Shown here one piece after another: positions 33,470 to 42,402 of a stretch of 64,000 nucleotides of DNA. The notes below the pieces were generated by a model that saw nothing but the letters and a program-made list of their open reading frames with translations, did no database searches and was not told the origin of the DNA. The stretch's first letter is position 1, and every line of letters starts with the position of its first letter. The position numbers were made by a program, and so were the translations under genes. Source of the DNA: Gammaproteobacteria bacterium (GTDB lineage Bacteria; Pseudomonadota; Gammaproteobacteria; Enterobacterales; Kangiellaceae); NCBI GenBank assembly GCA_013373375.1, contig JABXHY010000024.1, positions 124,001 through 188,000 on the forward strand, given 5' to 3'.

Positions 33470-34321
33470 TTATGGATTGCACCATTGGCATAATTCCGCT
33501 TTTGCTCGTTGTTCTTGATTAATATTCACCGCCACATGACCACATTCATCACAGGAAACTTCGTAACTTTGCGCAACACTGGTGGGCATTTCACAAATCT
33601 CGCATGGTAAACCTGGCTGAGGTTTTCCTTGCCAAAAATTAGGCCAGTTACATTCTGGGCAACGAGTCTTTAAACGCTCGACCATTTGCTCGGCAGCTTT
33701 TTCGATAGAGGCTTGTCGTTCTGGACAGTGCATGGCTCTGAAATCTGGCTCTATTGTAATTGATTTCAAAAGAGTACCCGATGACAGTAAAGTTGAGAGC
33801 TGGTGATGTAAATCTTCAGCGCCGACTATACCTTTTAATACGGCTTTTGGTGATTTTATAATCCAGCCTTGATTAGAGTCATAGTGTGCGAGTTCACTTT
33901 CCAATGCATTGATGCTTTCGAGTTTTGCTGGATCAATTGCTCTAATCGCAACGCTAGTTTCATACTTTGCTATTATTTCGAGTTGGCTTGGCGCATGGTG
34001 CAGTACCAGGTGTTCTGTGTTCCAATTGACGATACCCGGAAGAGGACCTCCACCAAAAGAACCTTCGCTGCCCAGACCGTAATCGGCTCCTGATAATTCA
34101 CAGGCGAGTTTGGCTTTTTTTCTTGCGCATTCGACAGGTGATAGAGTCCTTTCAATTTCTCCTGAAAAAGTGCCCAGCAAATCAGTGTCGTAACCTTCGA
34201 TTTCGATGACTTTTAAATTCAATGCTGCAAATTTTGGCGCGATAATCGTTCCTTTTGCATGCTTGGTCAGCAACGCAACTGTTGTTTTTTGTGTCGTGTC
34301 GAAATGAAACGCTTTACTCAC
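33470..34321 (-). CDS. DUF6671-like protein with C-terminal zinc ribbons
   Basis: A 283-residue protein. The N-terminal part (KTTVALLTKHAKGTIIAPKF, YDTDLLGTFSGEIERTLSPVECARKKA, GLGSEGSFGGGPLPG) matches DUF6671. The C-terminus has CxxC pairs CPEC, CEIC, CDEC and CQWC, enough for two zinc ribbons. The start is GTG at 34321. It lies 21 bases after dabA on the same strand, so it may be read from the dab transcript. Function is unknown. Confidence 0.78.
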   Translation of the reverse strand: MSKAFHFDTTQKTTVALLTKHAKGTIIAPKFAALNLKVIEIEGYDTDLLGTFSGEIERTLSPVECARKKAKLACELSGADYGLGSEGSFGGGPLPGIVNWNTEHLVLHHAPSQLEIIAKYETSVAIRAIDPAKLESINALESELAHYDSNQGWIIKSPKAVLKGIVGAEDLHHQLSTLLSSGTLLKSITIEPDFRAMHCPERQASIEKAAEQMVERLKTRCPECNWPNFWQGKPQPGLPCEICEMPTSVAQSYEVSCDECGHVAVNINQEQRAKAELCQWCNP

Positions 34322-34342
34322 TTAAAAACCACTTTATCCAAA

Positions 34343-36814
34343 TCAATCATTTATTAATTGCCAACCAGACTTTATTTTTTTGTGTAAGTTTCCGGTTTCA
34401 TCTAACGCGAATAAAAACAACCATTGATTATAAACGAGATCTTGTACGACTTGATGTTGGTCGATAATTGCCGATATGGCATCAAGTGGTGCTTGTACAT
34501 AAACACTTAGTCTTAAAGGTCGGTGCATCCATTGCTTTCCATCGTGCAAACTTTGCATTGGCAAGCCAATTCTAAGGTCACCTCCATTGCCTTCGAATAC
34601 GCCTATATGCCCACCGACAACATTATGCAGCACCTTGTTACCAGATCCGTAGTGGCGATTGTCGGTTACAGATGCATTGTATTGCATATTAATCCAGTTC
34701 GTCACCAGCATAGGCGCCGTTAAAATTAATTCGAGTACTTTAAAATCGGTGTCTTTTTTCCAATAGTAATCGTGCAGAAACGTTCTTCCTGACAAGTCGA
34801 TATTTTTTGTTAAGTCTCGTGGCGCGACAATAAAGCTAGCATTATTGGCCAGTCCCCACTCTGGACGAATTTGCGACCAGTCGCGAGTTCGCTCTTCGAA
34901 AGCCTTGCTCCGTTGCTTGGCTGCAATATTAGCCTCGATACCAATATTTTGAGCTCGCTCTTGTTGAGCTTGTTGTTGCGCGGCTTCAAGCCAACTTTTG
35001 ATTTCATTGTCGACGTCTGCATCAGAAATGATTTCTATGCTGTCTTTGGTTGTGTTGTGCAGAGCAGGTAGAAAAGTTACTGACGCTAAATCGAGTCCTT
35101 CGGTCGCAAGAATTGATTGAACTTCGGGGTGATTTAATATTTGTGCTAAAACTTGGACATTAATCGAACCATTTTGTCCTCCACAAGCACCGCAATCTAA
35201 CCCGCAAGCATGAGGATTGTTTTGAGTTTGGCTGCCATGGCCAACTAATAAAACTGTGTCGGCAAAATGGGAAATACCCATTGCTCCTAAAATATTTTTA
35301 GCCAGTTCGGCTTGTTGCTTAATTGAAACTTGTTCGCCATTTTGAAACAGTTCCCACTGTTGGTGAGGGCGAGTGATATTTAAAGGATTAAAGTAATGAT
35401 GACCGATAAAGGTTTTTTTAACTAAGTCCCATGCCTTATAAAACCCTAATGCTTCGACCATACTAAAAGCAGAAGCGTCGCCTTGACTCCAGTTTTTAAA
35501 TCTGGCGGATTTTTCAAATTTGAAAGCAATCTTTTTATCGTCTTTCACAATATGCTTTGGCTTTTCTCTGACGGTTATTTTTGCCGGCAATAAACCGGGC
35601 AGCTGAGGACGTGAAAACTGCGAGCCAACTGGACGATACTCAATTGGTAGACCAAAAAATCCGGCGAAGCCAAAGGTTTCTATTGCTTGACTCTGAGCTT
35701 CAAGTGCTCTTCTGATAACTTCTGAACGGACATCAATACAAAACACTGCTTGAAGTGTAGGAGTAGACATTTCAGAAGCCTTAGTACTTATTGAAGACTC
35801 TGTGTTTACTGATGAGTCACCAGCTGAAATGCTTTTGTTAAATGACTGAAATGAATTTTTTAATTGTTGATTTAGATTCGATTGGTAGTGGAGCTCTACC
35901 GCACTCTGGCAAATGACAGCGGGTTCAATGGCTTTCAAATGTTGATTAAACAGCTGTTTGTAGTTTTTAAGTTGATCGCAAAAAGCGAAATGCATTTTTT
36001 TGAAGTTAGAGAATTTATTTTTATAGTGACGAAATAAAATAAGTTCCCATGCTAATCTTATCGCCAATATTTCTGTCATCTGACTAAGTGACTCACCTTT
36101 TAAGTTGGCTTGCCACTCACAATAAGCGATCCACGAAGCCCAGCCATTAACATGTAATAAAAGCGAGTGGCAATAAGCTTGAGTAACTTGGTTTGGTATA
36201 TCCATTTCGGTTAATGCAAGCAGGATAAGTTCTGAAGGGTCGTCTGGTAATTGCTGTACTTCGTTTAGCAATCCAGAATGGGACATTATGATCTCTATGC
36301 CCCTATCATGCTTTATCACTTCACGCCATTCTGTATATAAGTGCTCGCTGGTTAAATGATGATCTTTTTGAAAAAAGGCAGCACAAAATTGACTCACCTG
36401 GTGGGTGATTTCGTCACGCCATAATATACGGTTATTATGAACATCAAAATCGTCAATCCAGTCGCTGAAATTCTTCCAGAAATTAATTTGTTTAGTCGAG
36501 GTATTGAGCCAACCTTTAATATCGTCAAGGGTCCATGAACTGTTCTGATTTTTGATAGCGAGCGCAATGTCAGATTCATTAAATTTATTTTGTCTAAAAT
36601 CTTCCAGGTAGTCCGATCGTTTTCTTAAGCAGGAAATATTATAAATACTTTTAAGATAAGCCGCTGTTTCATGAAAAGACATCTGTCGCATTTGCCAAAA
36701 TGGGTTGACGGCAATCAACTGATCAAGTGGCCAGGTGGGTGCTATTTTATTGCAGGCATTTTCAACTTCGCGCATTACATGCGTTGTATCTTGTATGGAT
36801 TGTGCTGCGTTCAT
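34343..36814 (-). CDS. dabA: inorganic carbon accumulation subunit DabA (DUF2309)
   Basis: The carbonic-anhydrase-like subunit of the Dab complex, which traps CO2 as bicarbonate at the inner membrane. The 823-residue protein keeps the likely zinc site: Cys359 and Asp361 (FCIDVRSE), His526 (VGHGSQTQ) and Cys541 (GLDCGACGG). Their spacing equals that described for Halothiobacillus DabA (C351, D353, H524, C539). The track start (36844) is replaced by the ATG at 36814, which has GGGAG eight bases upstream and leaves 16 bases after dabB. It has no obvious membrane span of its own. The divergent LysR gene completes a typical dab locus. Confidence 0.94.
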   Translation of the reverse strand: MNAAQSIQDTTHVMREVENACNKIAPTWPLDQLIAVNPFWQMRQMSFHETAAYLKSIYNISCLRKRSDYLEDFRQNKFNESDIALAIKNQNSSWTLDDIKGWLNTSTKQINFWKNFSDWIDDFDVHNNRILWRDEITHQVSQFCAAFFQKDHHLTSEHLYTEWREVIKHDRGIEIIMSHSGLLNEVQQLPDDPSELILLALTEMDIPNQVTQAYCHSLLLHVNGWASWIAYCEWQANLKGESLSQMTEILAIRLAWELILFRHYKNKFSNFKKMHFAFCDQLKNYKQLFNQHLKAIEPAVICQSAVELHYQSNLNQQLKNSFQSFNKSISAGDSSVNTESSISTKASEMSTPTLQAVFCIDVRSEVIRRALEAQSQAIETFGFAGFFGLPIEYRPVGSQFSRPQLPGLLPAKITVREKPKHIVKDDKKIAFKFEKSARFKNWSQGDASAFSMVEALGFYKAWDLVKKTFIGHHYFNPLNITRPHQQWELFQNGEQVSIKQQAELAKNILGAMGISHFADTVLLVGHGSQTQNNPHACGLDCGACGGQNGSINVQVLAQILNHPEVQSILATEGLDLASVTFLPALHNTTKDSIEIISDADVDNEIKSWLEAAQQQAQQERAQNIGIEANIAAKQRSKAFEERTRDWSQIRPEWGLANNASFIVAPRDLTKNIDLSGRTFLHDYYWKKDTDFKVLELILTAPMLVTNWINMQYNASVTDNRHYGSGNKVLHNVVGGHIGVFEGNGGDLRIGLPMQSLHDGKQWMHRPLRLSVYVQAPLDAISAIIDQHQVVQDLVYNQWLFLFALDETGNLHKKIKSGWQLIND

Positions 36815-36830
36815 TTGTTTTCTCCCAACC

Positions 36831-38342
36831 TTAATTATTTTCAACAGTGACTGATTTAGGTAATTGCACTGGGAAAAATTTTAGAGTCAACTTCGAGACC
36901 CACTCATCGAGATAAAATCCTGCATAAAGCTGTCCGTAAAGAACTTTAATCCATTTGCTGTCGCGTCGATATTTTAATAGCCAGCCAAATGTAAACAATA
37001 TAATAAATAGAATGCTCATCCATATATCAAGCCAGAGTGCTGGCTGTGTCGCAGGCAAAATCCAGTCTGCAGCAATATGTTTCAGAGTTAGATAACTCAC
37101 GACAACGGTAATCAGTAGTAGCCCACTGTGCCGCACTCGCCTAATTGTCCAAATGGGTTGTTGTTCCGCTAATAAAAATGTGAGGGCTCCAACCATAAGT
37201 ACCCAAGGGCTAATCCCAATCATAACGTCTGTTAAAAGTGCCGCCGAGACACAGGTAATCGCAGCAATTAAAAAGGCCAGGATCCACTGATATGTTTTGG
37301 GCGCGCGAAGAGGGGCGAGCTGCTGGTAAATATTATCGATAACGGCATTGCCGGAATTTAAAAACGCATGTGCTTTATACAGCGAATGAGCAATCAGGTG
37401 AAGGATGGCGAGTTGATAAAGTCCCAGAGCTACTTCAACTAACATTAGTCCCATTTGAGCCATTGTCGACCAGGCCAGGCGGACTTTAATACTTACCCGA
37501 GTGGTCATAATAAGCGCGGCTATAATTGTCGTGGTTCCTGCAAAAACGCCAATCATTATTTCTGCAATGGTCGACTTTTCTATGAGTGGCGCAAAGTTAA
37601 GTAATAGAAACCCGCCTAAATTGACAATTCCTGCGTGTAAAAGAGCTGATACTGGTGTAGGTGCCTCGACCACTTGAATCAACCAGCCATGTACCGGCAT
37701 TTGTGCGCATTTGGTGATGGCGGTAATGGTTAGTAGGCAAGCCGCAATCTGGTCGAACTGGCTTATTGGTCCGTTATCCAGATCAGTCAGAATAGCGGTG
37801 ATTAACCAGCTGTCATGCTCGAGCCAAAGGAGAACCGCTGCACTTAACAGCGCTGTTTCGGCAACTCGTGCAAACAGGAATTTCTTATGAGCGGCTAATG
37901 CTGCGCGAGGTCGATCGGGGTAAAACTTCAGTAGCCTATGGAGTGTAATACTGATGGTCATCCAGGCGGCAATCAAAAGTAACATGTGATTACTCATTAT
38001 CACGACGCTTATTGCTGCCAGAGCCGTAAGAATAAGGCTGTAAAACTGCTGAAGGTTTTTCTCTCCGGCCATGTAATGGCGCGAAAAGCGAACCACAATA
38101 ATGCCGACCAAGCCGCTTAGGCAAAGCATTGTGAATACCAGTGGGGATAATCTTAGCCAGGTATGCTGATGGTTCAGGTTATCAGTCATCCATAAGCCAG
38201 TGGCAGTTAGTAGAACCAATAGCACCAGTGACATAGTGAAAGAGGCAATCTGTGTATAACGCCGATCCCTGTTGGTAAGCCAGCGGATAGAGATCGCGCC
38301 CAGCAGCAGTAAACAGGGTATTGCCAACAGGATGAGTGTCAT
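36831..38342 (-). CDS. dabB: Dab complex membrane subunit DabB (NuoL-like)
   Basis: A 503-residue polytopic membrane protein of the proton-conducting (NuoL/MrpA) family, thought to couple the cation gradient to DabA. Predicted spans cover most of the chain, starting TLILLAIPCLLLLGAISI. The family core is seen in AAWMTISITLHRLL, ITKCAQMPVHGWLIQVVEAPTPVSALLHAGIVNLGGFLL and IAHSLYKAHAFLNSG, with the conserved Lys and His residues. First gene of the dabB-dabA operon. Confidence 0.93.
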   Translation of the reverse strand: MTLILLAIPCLLLLGAISIRWLTNRDRRYTQIASFTMSLVLLVLLTATGLWMTDNLNHQHTWLRLSPLVFTMLCLSGLVGIIVVRFSRHYMAGEKNLQQFYSLILTALAAISVVIMSNHMLLLIAAWMTISITLHRLLKFYPDRPRAALAAHKKFLFARVAETALLSAAVLLWLEHDSWLITAILTDLDNGPISQFDQIAACLLTITAITKCAQMPVHGWLIQVVEAPTPVSALLHAGIVNLGGFLLLNFAPLIEKSTIAEIMIGVFAGTTTIIAALIMTTRVSIKVRLAWSTMAQMGLMLVEVALGLYQLAILHLIAHSLYKAHAFLNSGNAVIDNIYQQLAPLRAPKTYQWILAFLIAAITCVSAALLTDVMIGISPWVLMVGALTFLLAEQQPIWTIRRVRHSGLLLITVVVSYLTLKHIAADWILPATQPALWLDIWMSILFIILFTFGWLLKYRRDSKWIKVLYGQLYAGFYLDEWVSKLTLKFFPVQLPKSVTVENN

Positions 38343-38423
38343 CTTTTACGCCCTTGATTCTTTAGTCAGACCGATTATTATTCAATTGAACCGGTAAGTA
38401 AAATATAATAAATTTAATAAAAC

Positions 38424-38440
38424 GTTCAGTATTAGTGAAC
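38424..38440. promoter_or_regulatory. LysR-type operator dyad (T-N11-A) upstream of the LysR gene
   Basis: GTTCAGTATTAGTGAAC is a 5-bp dyad with a 7-base centre that contains a T-N11-A LysR box. It lies 8 bases before the LysR start and 81 bases before dabB in their 106-bp shared promoter region. Autoregulation and control of dabBA by this LysR protein is the natural reading. Confidence 0.6.
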
Positions 38441-38448
38441 AATTAAAG

Positions 38449-39342
38449 ATGCCAAGACTTAATTATCATCACCTGTACTATTTCTGGCGCGTTGCGAGAG
38501 AAGGCAACCTAACGGCTGTTGCTAAGTCACTGCACCTGTCGCAATCGGCGTTATCGATGCAAATAAAGCAATTGGAGGAAAGCTGCGGTTTTGCTTTATT
38601 CGAACGCGTTGGCCGCAGACTGGAGCTGACGGATAAAGGTCAGCAACTGTTGCGTCATGCTACGGATATTTTTGTGAAAGGAGAGCAGCTCGAAACGCTT
38701 ATAAAATCAGGTATGGCATCGACTCACCCCCAGCTAAAAGTAGGTGTTGTTTCGACCATGTCGCGAAACTTTATTGATGAGTTTGTTGCACCATTACTTA
38801 ACCTTCCAGATCGCAAATTATCACTCGTTGCTGGTAGTCACGATTACTTACTGGCGGAGCTGGCGGAGCATCGACTGGATTTACTGTTAAGTAACACAGG
38901 TATAATACATGAGGCCATGGGCGCTGACTGGCAAGTTCAGCTTTTATCACGTCAGCCGGTCACTATAGTGGGACCTGTAACTCATCAATTAAACCGATCT
39001 TTTCCTGATGGGTTTGAACATTGGCGTTGGGTTTTGCCTGGCCCTAATACCGAAATTCGAAAATCCTTTAATGCATTTTGTGCCATGCACAGTTTTGAGC
39101 CGAATATTATTGCAGAGTCAGATGACATGGCGATGTTACGATTGCTTGCACGGGACAGCCACGGTCTAGCTGTGGTGCCTAGAATCGTTGTTATTGACGA
39201 AATAAAACAGCAGCAATTGGCGGAAGTAGCGCCATTGCCCAATGTTTTTGAATATTTTTATGCGGTATCGATTAAAGATTGGGTCGCGCCGGAAACACTT
39301 GCATTCCTGTACGATCGTCCGCAGTATAAACAAACCTTTTAA
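38449..39342 (+). CDS. LysR family regulator, divergent from dabBA
   Basis: A 297-residue regulator with an N-terminal winged helix (YYFWRVAREGNLTAVAKSLHLSQSALSMQIKQLEESCGFALFER) and a C-terminal co-inducer-binding domain (about 90-297). MPRLNYHHLYYFWRVAREG resembles NhaR/NhaX-type LysR proteins. Its divergent position, 106 bases from dabB with a T-N11-A dyad between, suggests it controls inorganic-carbon uptake, perhaps in response to CO2 or bicarbonate limitation. Confidence 0.9.
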   Translation: MPRLNYHHLYYFWRVAREGNLTAVAKSLHLSQSALSMQIKQLEESCGFALFERVGRRLELTDKGQQLLRHATDIFVKGEQLETLIKSGMASTHPQLKVGVVSTMSRNFIDEFVAPLLNLPDRKLSLVAGSHDYLLAELAEHRLDLLLSNTGIIHEAMGADWQVQLLSRQPVTIVGPVTHQLNRSFPDGFEHWRWVLPGPNTEIRKSFNAFCAMHSFEPNIIAESDDMAMLRLLARDSHGLAVVPRIVVIDEIKQQQLAEVAPLPNVFEYFYAVSIKDWVAPETLAFLYDRPQYKQTF

Positions 39343-39416
39343 TGGTGTTTATCGGCCATTTGAACCTTTCACACACTGTTATTTAAATATGATGTAAATC
39401 GGAGAGTCGATTTTTT

Positions 39417-40001
39417 ATGAGCAGTCATTTTTTTGCTTACATAAGCAAAATTCGTTGGTTACAACGCTGGGGATTAAAGCGAAATACCGTTACTGAAAAT
39501 GTAATGGAACATTCTTGGGAAGTGGCCACTATCACCCATGTCTTAGCGTTAGTTCGAAATCGTAAATTTAATGGTAATGTGGATGTTAACGCTGCTGTCG
39601 TCGCTGCGCTTTATCACGATGTTGGCGAAGTCATTACTGGCGACATGCCTTCCCCGGTCAAATATCACTCAAGTAATATTACTAACGCCTATAAAGCTAT
39701 TGAACATCAAGCAGAGCAAGAGCTATTTCAACTGATTCCTAAGGAGCTTCAAGACGATTTTCAGTCGGTATTGATTGAGAAAAATGTAGATCCTGAGCAT
39801 CATGAGTTAATTAAAGCGGCTGACACAATCGCAGCTTACTTGAAGTGCCAAATGGAAGTCGGAGCTGGCAATAAAGAGTTCATTGCTGCTGAGGTTGATA
39901 TCAAAAATAAATTGAAAGCAATGAAGCTACCAGAAGTGGATTACTTTTTGGATGTGTTTGCAGAAAGCTACACTTTAACACTGGATGAGCTTTTAAAATA
40001 A
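39417..40001 (+). CDS. yfbR: 5'-deoxynucleotidase YfbR (HD domain)
   Basis: A 194-residue HD-domain phosphohydrolase that removes phosphate from deoxynucleoside 5'-monophosphates. The metal ligands show as His in NVMEHSWEVA, the HD pair in ALYHDVGEVITGDMPSPVKYH and a distal Asp in IKAADTIAAYLKC. The sequence from MSSHFFAYISKIRWLQRWGLKR is nearly textbook YfbR. GGAGAG precedes the ATG. Confidence 0.94.
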   Translation: MSSHFFAYISKIRWLQRWGLKRNTVTENVMEHSWEVATITHVLALVRNRKFNGNVDVNAAVVAALYHDVGEVITGDMPSPVKYHSSNITNAYKAIEHQAEQELFQLIPKELQDDFQSVLIEKNVDPEHHELIKAADTIAAYLKCQMEVGAGNKEFIAAEVDIKNKLKAMKLPEVDYFLDVFAESYTLTLDELLK

Positions 40002-40048
40002 CCTGCGTTTATTTTTCAAAAGACAGTAATAAAGATCTTTGAAGAATT

Positions 40049-40615
40049 TTACTGACTTTCTTTTTTGTATTCCCAGATAAAGGCTGGTGGAATATTTCTA
40101 ATGATAAATTTTTTCCGTTGGCCTTTTATATTTAAGCTTTCCGATAATCTTTTACTTATTGGCGGAAGAGGTGAATAGGTAAATTGAATAAAGTTACCGT
40201 CGTTTTTCAAAATACTTAATACGTTTTTTAATATACGGAATCGGGATACTAAAGGGATATTGAGTAATGGAAGACTGGAAACAATACTGGCCACCTGATC
40301 GACTCCGGAAGCTTTCAGTAACCCACTACTTTTTGTCGCGTCGCCGCATAAAATATTAAGATTATCAAAAGTGGATCGCAAACGTTGCGCCATGTGCGCG
40401 TCTTTTTCCAGTAAAAATAAATGTTCAGGCTTTACTCCATGAGCGAGTAATGCTTTTGTTATAACGCCTGTCCCTGGTCCCAATTCTAGTACGTAGGAAT
40501 TTTTATTGACCACCTGCTCAGCCATAGCCGTTGCTAGAGCATGACCACTGGGGACAATCGCGCCAATTTGTCTTGGATTACGAACCAAAGCTGCTAAAAA
40601 TTCATTCGACGACAA
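40049..40615 (-). CDS. class I SAM methyltransferase (PmtA-like)
   Basis: A 188-residue Rossmann methyltransferase with motif I LELGPGTGVITKALL. RNPRQIGAIVPSGHALATAMAEQV and SLPLLNIPLVSRFRIL fit the PmtA-like phospholipid N-methyltransferase group, often confused with rRNA dimethylases. It may methylate phosphatidylethanolamine. The start is TTG 40615, supported by AAGGAG nine bases upstream. Confidence 0.82.
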   Translation of the reverse strand: MSSNEFLAALVRNPRQIGAIVPSGHALATAMAEQVVNKNSYVLELGPGTGVITKALLAHGVKPEHLFLLEKDAHMAQRLRSTFDNLNILCGDATKSSGLLKASGVDQVASIVSSLPLLNIPLVSRFRILKNVLSILKNDGNFIQFTYSPLPPISKRLSESLNIKGQRKKFIIRNIPPAFIWEYKKESQ

Positions 40616-40685
40616 TGTAACTATCTCCTTGACGGCCTAAGCCGGTAAAATCAGTGTACCTGAATTAATCTGAAATAGAATCCCT

Positions 40686-40727
40686 TATTATTTCCGAAGT
40701 ACTCAATATTATTTCAGAAGTACTCGA
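40686..40727. repeat. 21-bp direct tandem duplication
   Basis: TATTATTTC(C/A)GAAGTACTC(A/G)A occurs twice back to back (40686-40706, 40707-40727) with two mismatches, in the divergent intergenic region between the methyltransferase gene and arfB. Each copy contains AGTACT. It may be a paired regulator site or a slippage product. Confidence 0.8.
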
Positions 40728-40866
40728 TAACGGCTCTGATAACGATGACCATTGTGTTGAGTAGATTTTAAGCGTATCCATTTTTGCCTCAAGGTAATGC
40801 GACCAAGTTAGCAATATATGGAGATGTTCCTGTTTTCATTATCACAACACCGGTATAATCAGAACC

Positions 40867-41280
40867 ATGATAAAATTTTCTAACAATGTCTCCATTCCCG
40901 AACAGGAAATCGAATTCCATGCGATTCGATCTCAGGGCGCTGGCGGTCAAAACGTTAACAAAGTGGCCTCGGCAATTCATCTTCGATTCGATATTAACAA
41001 CTCGTCGTTACCTGATTTTTACAAAGAGCGTTTACTCGCCTTATCCGACTCAAGGCTTACCACGGATGGCATTTTAATAATTAAAGCGCAAACCCATCGA
41101 ACTCAGGAAAAAAATAAAGAAGACGCCATTAAACGGCTGATCAATATCGTGAAAGACGCGGTTAAAGTGCAAAAGAAACGAAAGAAAACACGGCCGAGCA
41201 AAGCTTCACAGCAGAAGCGAATGGATCGAAAGACCAAACACGGAAAAACCAAACAGTTGCGCGGCAAGGTCGATATTTAA
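40867..41280 (+). CDS. arfB: alternative ribosome-rescue factor ArfB (YaeJ)
   Basis: A 137-residue peptidyl-tRNA hydrolase that frees ribosomes stalled without a stop codon. The catalytic GGQ loop is in RSQGAGGQNVNKVAS. The basic C-terminal tail (KKRKKTRPSKASQQKRMDRKTKHGKTKQ) that enters the mRNA channel is present. Length matches E. coli YaeJ (140). Confidence 0.94.
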   Translation: MIKFSNNVSIPEQEIEFHAIRSQGAGGQNVNKVASAIHLRFDINNSSLPDFYKERLLALSDSRLTTDGILIIKAQTHRTQEKNKEDAIKRLINIVKDAVKVQKKRKKTRPSKASQQKRMDRKTKHGKTKQLRGKVDI

Positions 41281-41310
41281 CGATTCATTAAATAAGAAAT
41301 GAGAACACTG

Positions 41311-42246
41311 CTACACAGAGTCGGAAGCGGTTTTGATTTTGTTCTCAGCTGAATCGACGTTCGGTTTTCCAAGGCTGACCACGAAAATACCACCAATAAT
41401 GAAAATCGTTGCCAAAATTAACTGCAGCGATAATGACTCGCCGACGAGCCAAACTCCACCGACCGCAGCAATCAGTGGAACACTAAGTTGAGATACAGCA
41501 GCTGATGCCATTGAAAGTCGAGGCAGTGCCAGATACCAAAGTGCGTAGCCGACTCCTGAAGCGAAAGCCCCTGATATAACCGCAAGTCCAACACCTTTCC
41601 AGCTTAACTCGGCAAACCACACAGTGATCACCATTAATCCCAACACCATGGGTATGCTGCCAATAAAGTTTTCTGCAGTATCTCTCAAGGGCGTTTCCGA
41701 CTGTTTGCCTTCTATTGTGTAAATCGCCCATGCGATACCGGAGCCAATCATTAATAATAATCCAATGATGGAAGGGCGCTGTGCAGTCGGCAAAAGCAAT
41801 ACTAAAAATCCGAATAGAGCAATAATTAACCCAAACCATTCAAATCCAGTTAACGAGTTACCCTTATACACTTGATAAGCCACCATGGTTATCTGAACGG
41901 TAACAAAAAGGACTAATGCTCCTGTTGCGGTTGTTAACTCAAGGTACGCGAATGAAAATAAAACAGCGTACATAAACAACATTAAAGGAGCGATCCATAA
42001 TCGTTTTTGCTTTAACGGACGTAGCGTAAGATGTTGAGGTTTTTCAGGTTTGTTTAAAAATTGAACCATTAAAAATAAAATGGCAGCACCTGAAAGAAGT
42101 CGAATGATGGTAAAGCTAGCGGCATCAATGTTATCTTCTCCCAGTGCCATGCGACACAGCACAGAGTTGGCTGCAAACGCAAACAAAGCAAACAATAGTG
42201 CTAACAGTTTGATTATCGAAACCAGATAATTGGGGGTGTGATGCAT
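41311..42246 (-). CDS. EamA/DMT family inner-membrane transporter
   Basis: A 311-residue protein with about ten membrane spans forming two EamA repeats (about 10-150 and 160-300). Signatures include FAANSVLCRMALG, PMLFMYAVLFSFAYLELTTATGALVLFV, and the second-half SGAFASGVGYALWYLALPRLSMASAAVSQLSVPLIAAVGGV. Substrate is unknown; relatives export amino acids or metabolites. It is divergent from the PLP-enzyme gene. Confidence 0.87.
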   Translation of the reverse strand: MHHTPNYLVSIIKLLALLFALFAFAANSVLCRMALGEDNIDAASFTIIRLLSGAAILFLMVQFLNKPEKPQHLTLRPLKQKRLWIAPLMLFMYAVLFSFAYLELTTATGALVLFVTVQITMVAYQVYKGNSLTGFEWFGLIIALFGFLVLLLPTAQRPSIIGLLLMIGSGIAWAIYTIEGKQSETPLRDTAENFIGSIPMVLGLMVITVWFAELSWKGVGLAVISGAFASGVGYALWYLALPRLSMASAAVSQLSVPLIAAVGGVWLVGESLSLQLILATIFIIGGIFVVSLGKPNVDSAENKIKTASDSV

Positions 42247-42402
42247 ATTTAAAGTAGCCCCTGTTTTAACTTTGTTCTTCGATTGAGGTCAAGCAAGCAT
42301 AGCATGAAATGATGGATTTAAAACCATCCGGATAGATTCGAAGTTAATAAAGGCATCAAAAGAAGGTTTACAAAAAAGGTTTTTAAAAGAGAGCTCTCAA
42401 CT

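Noticed and set aside
34343-36844. DabA as a secreted or integral membrane protein of unknown function
   Set aside because: The conserved Cys/Asp/His/Cys set, its spacing, and the dabB neighbour identify it as a peripheral Dab subunit.
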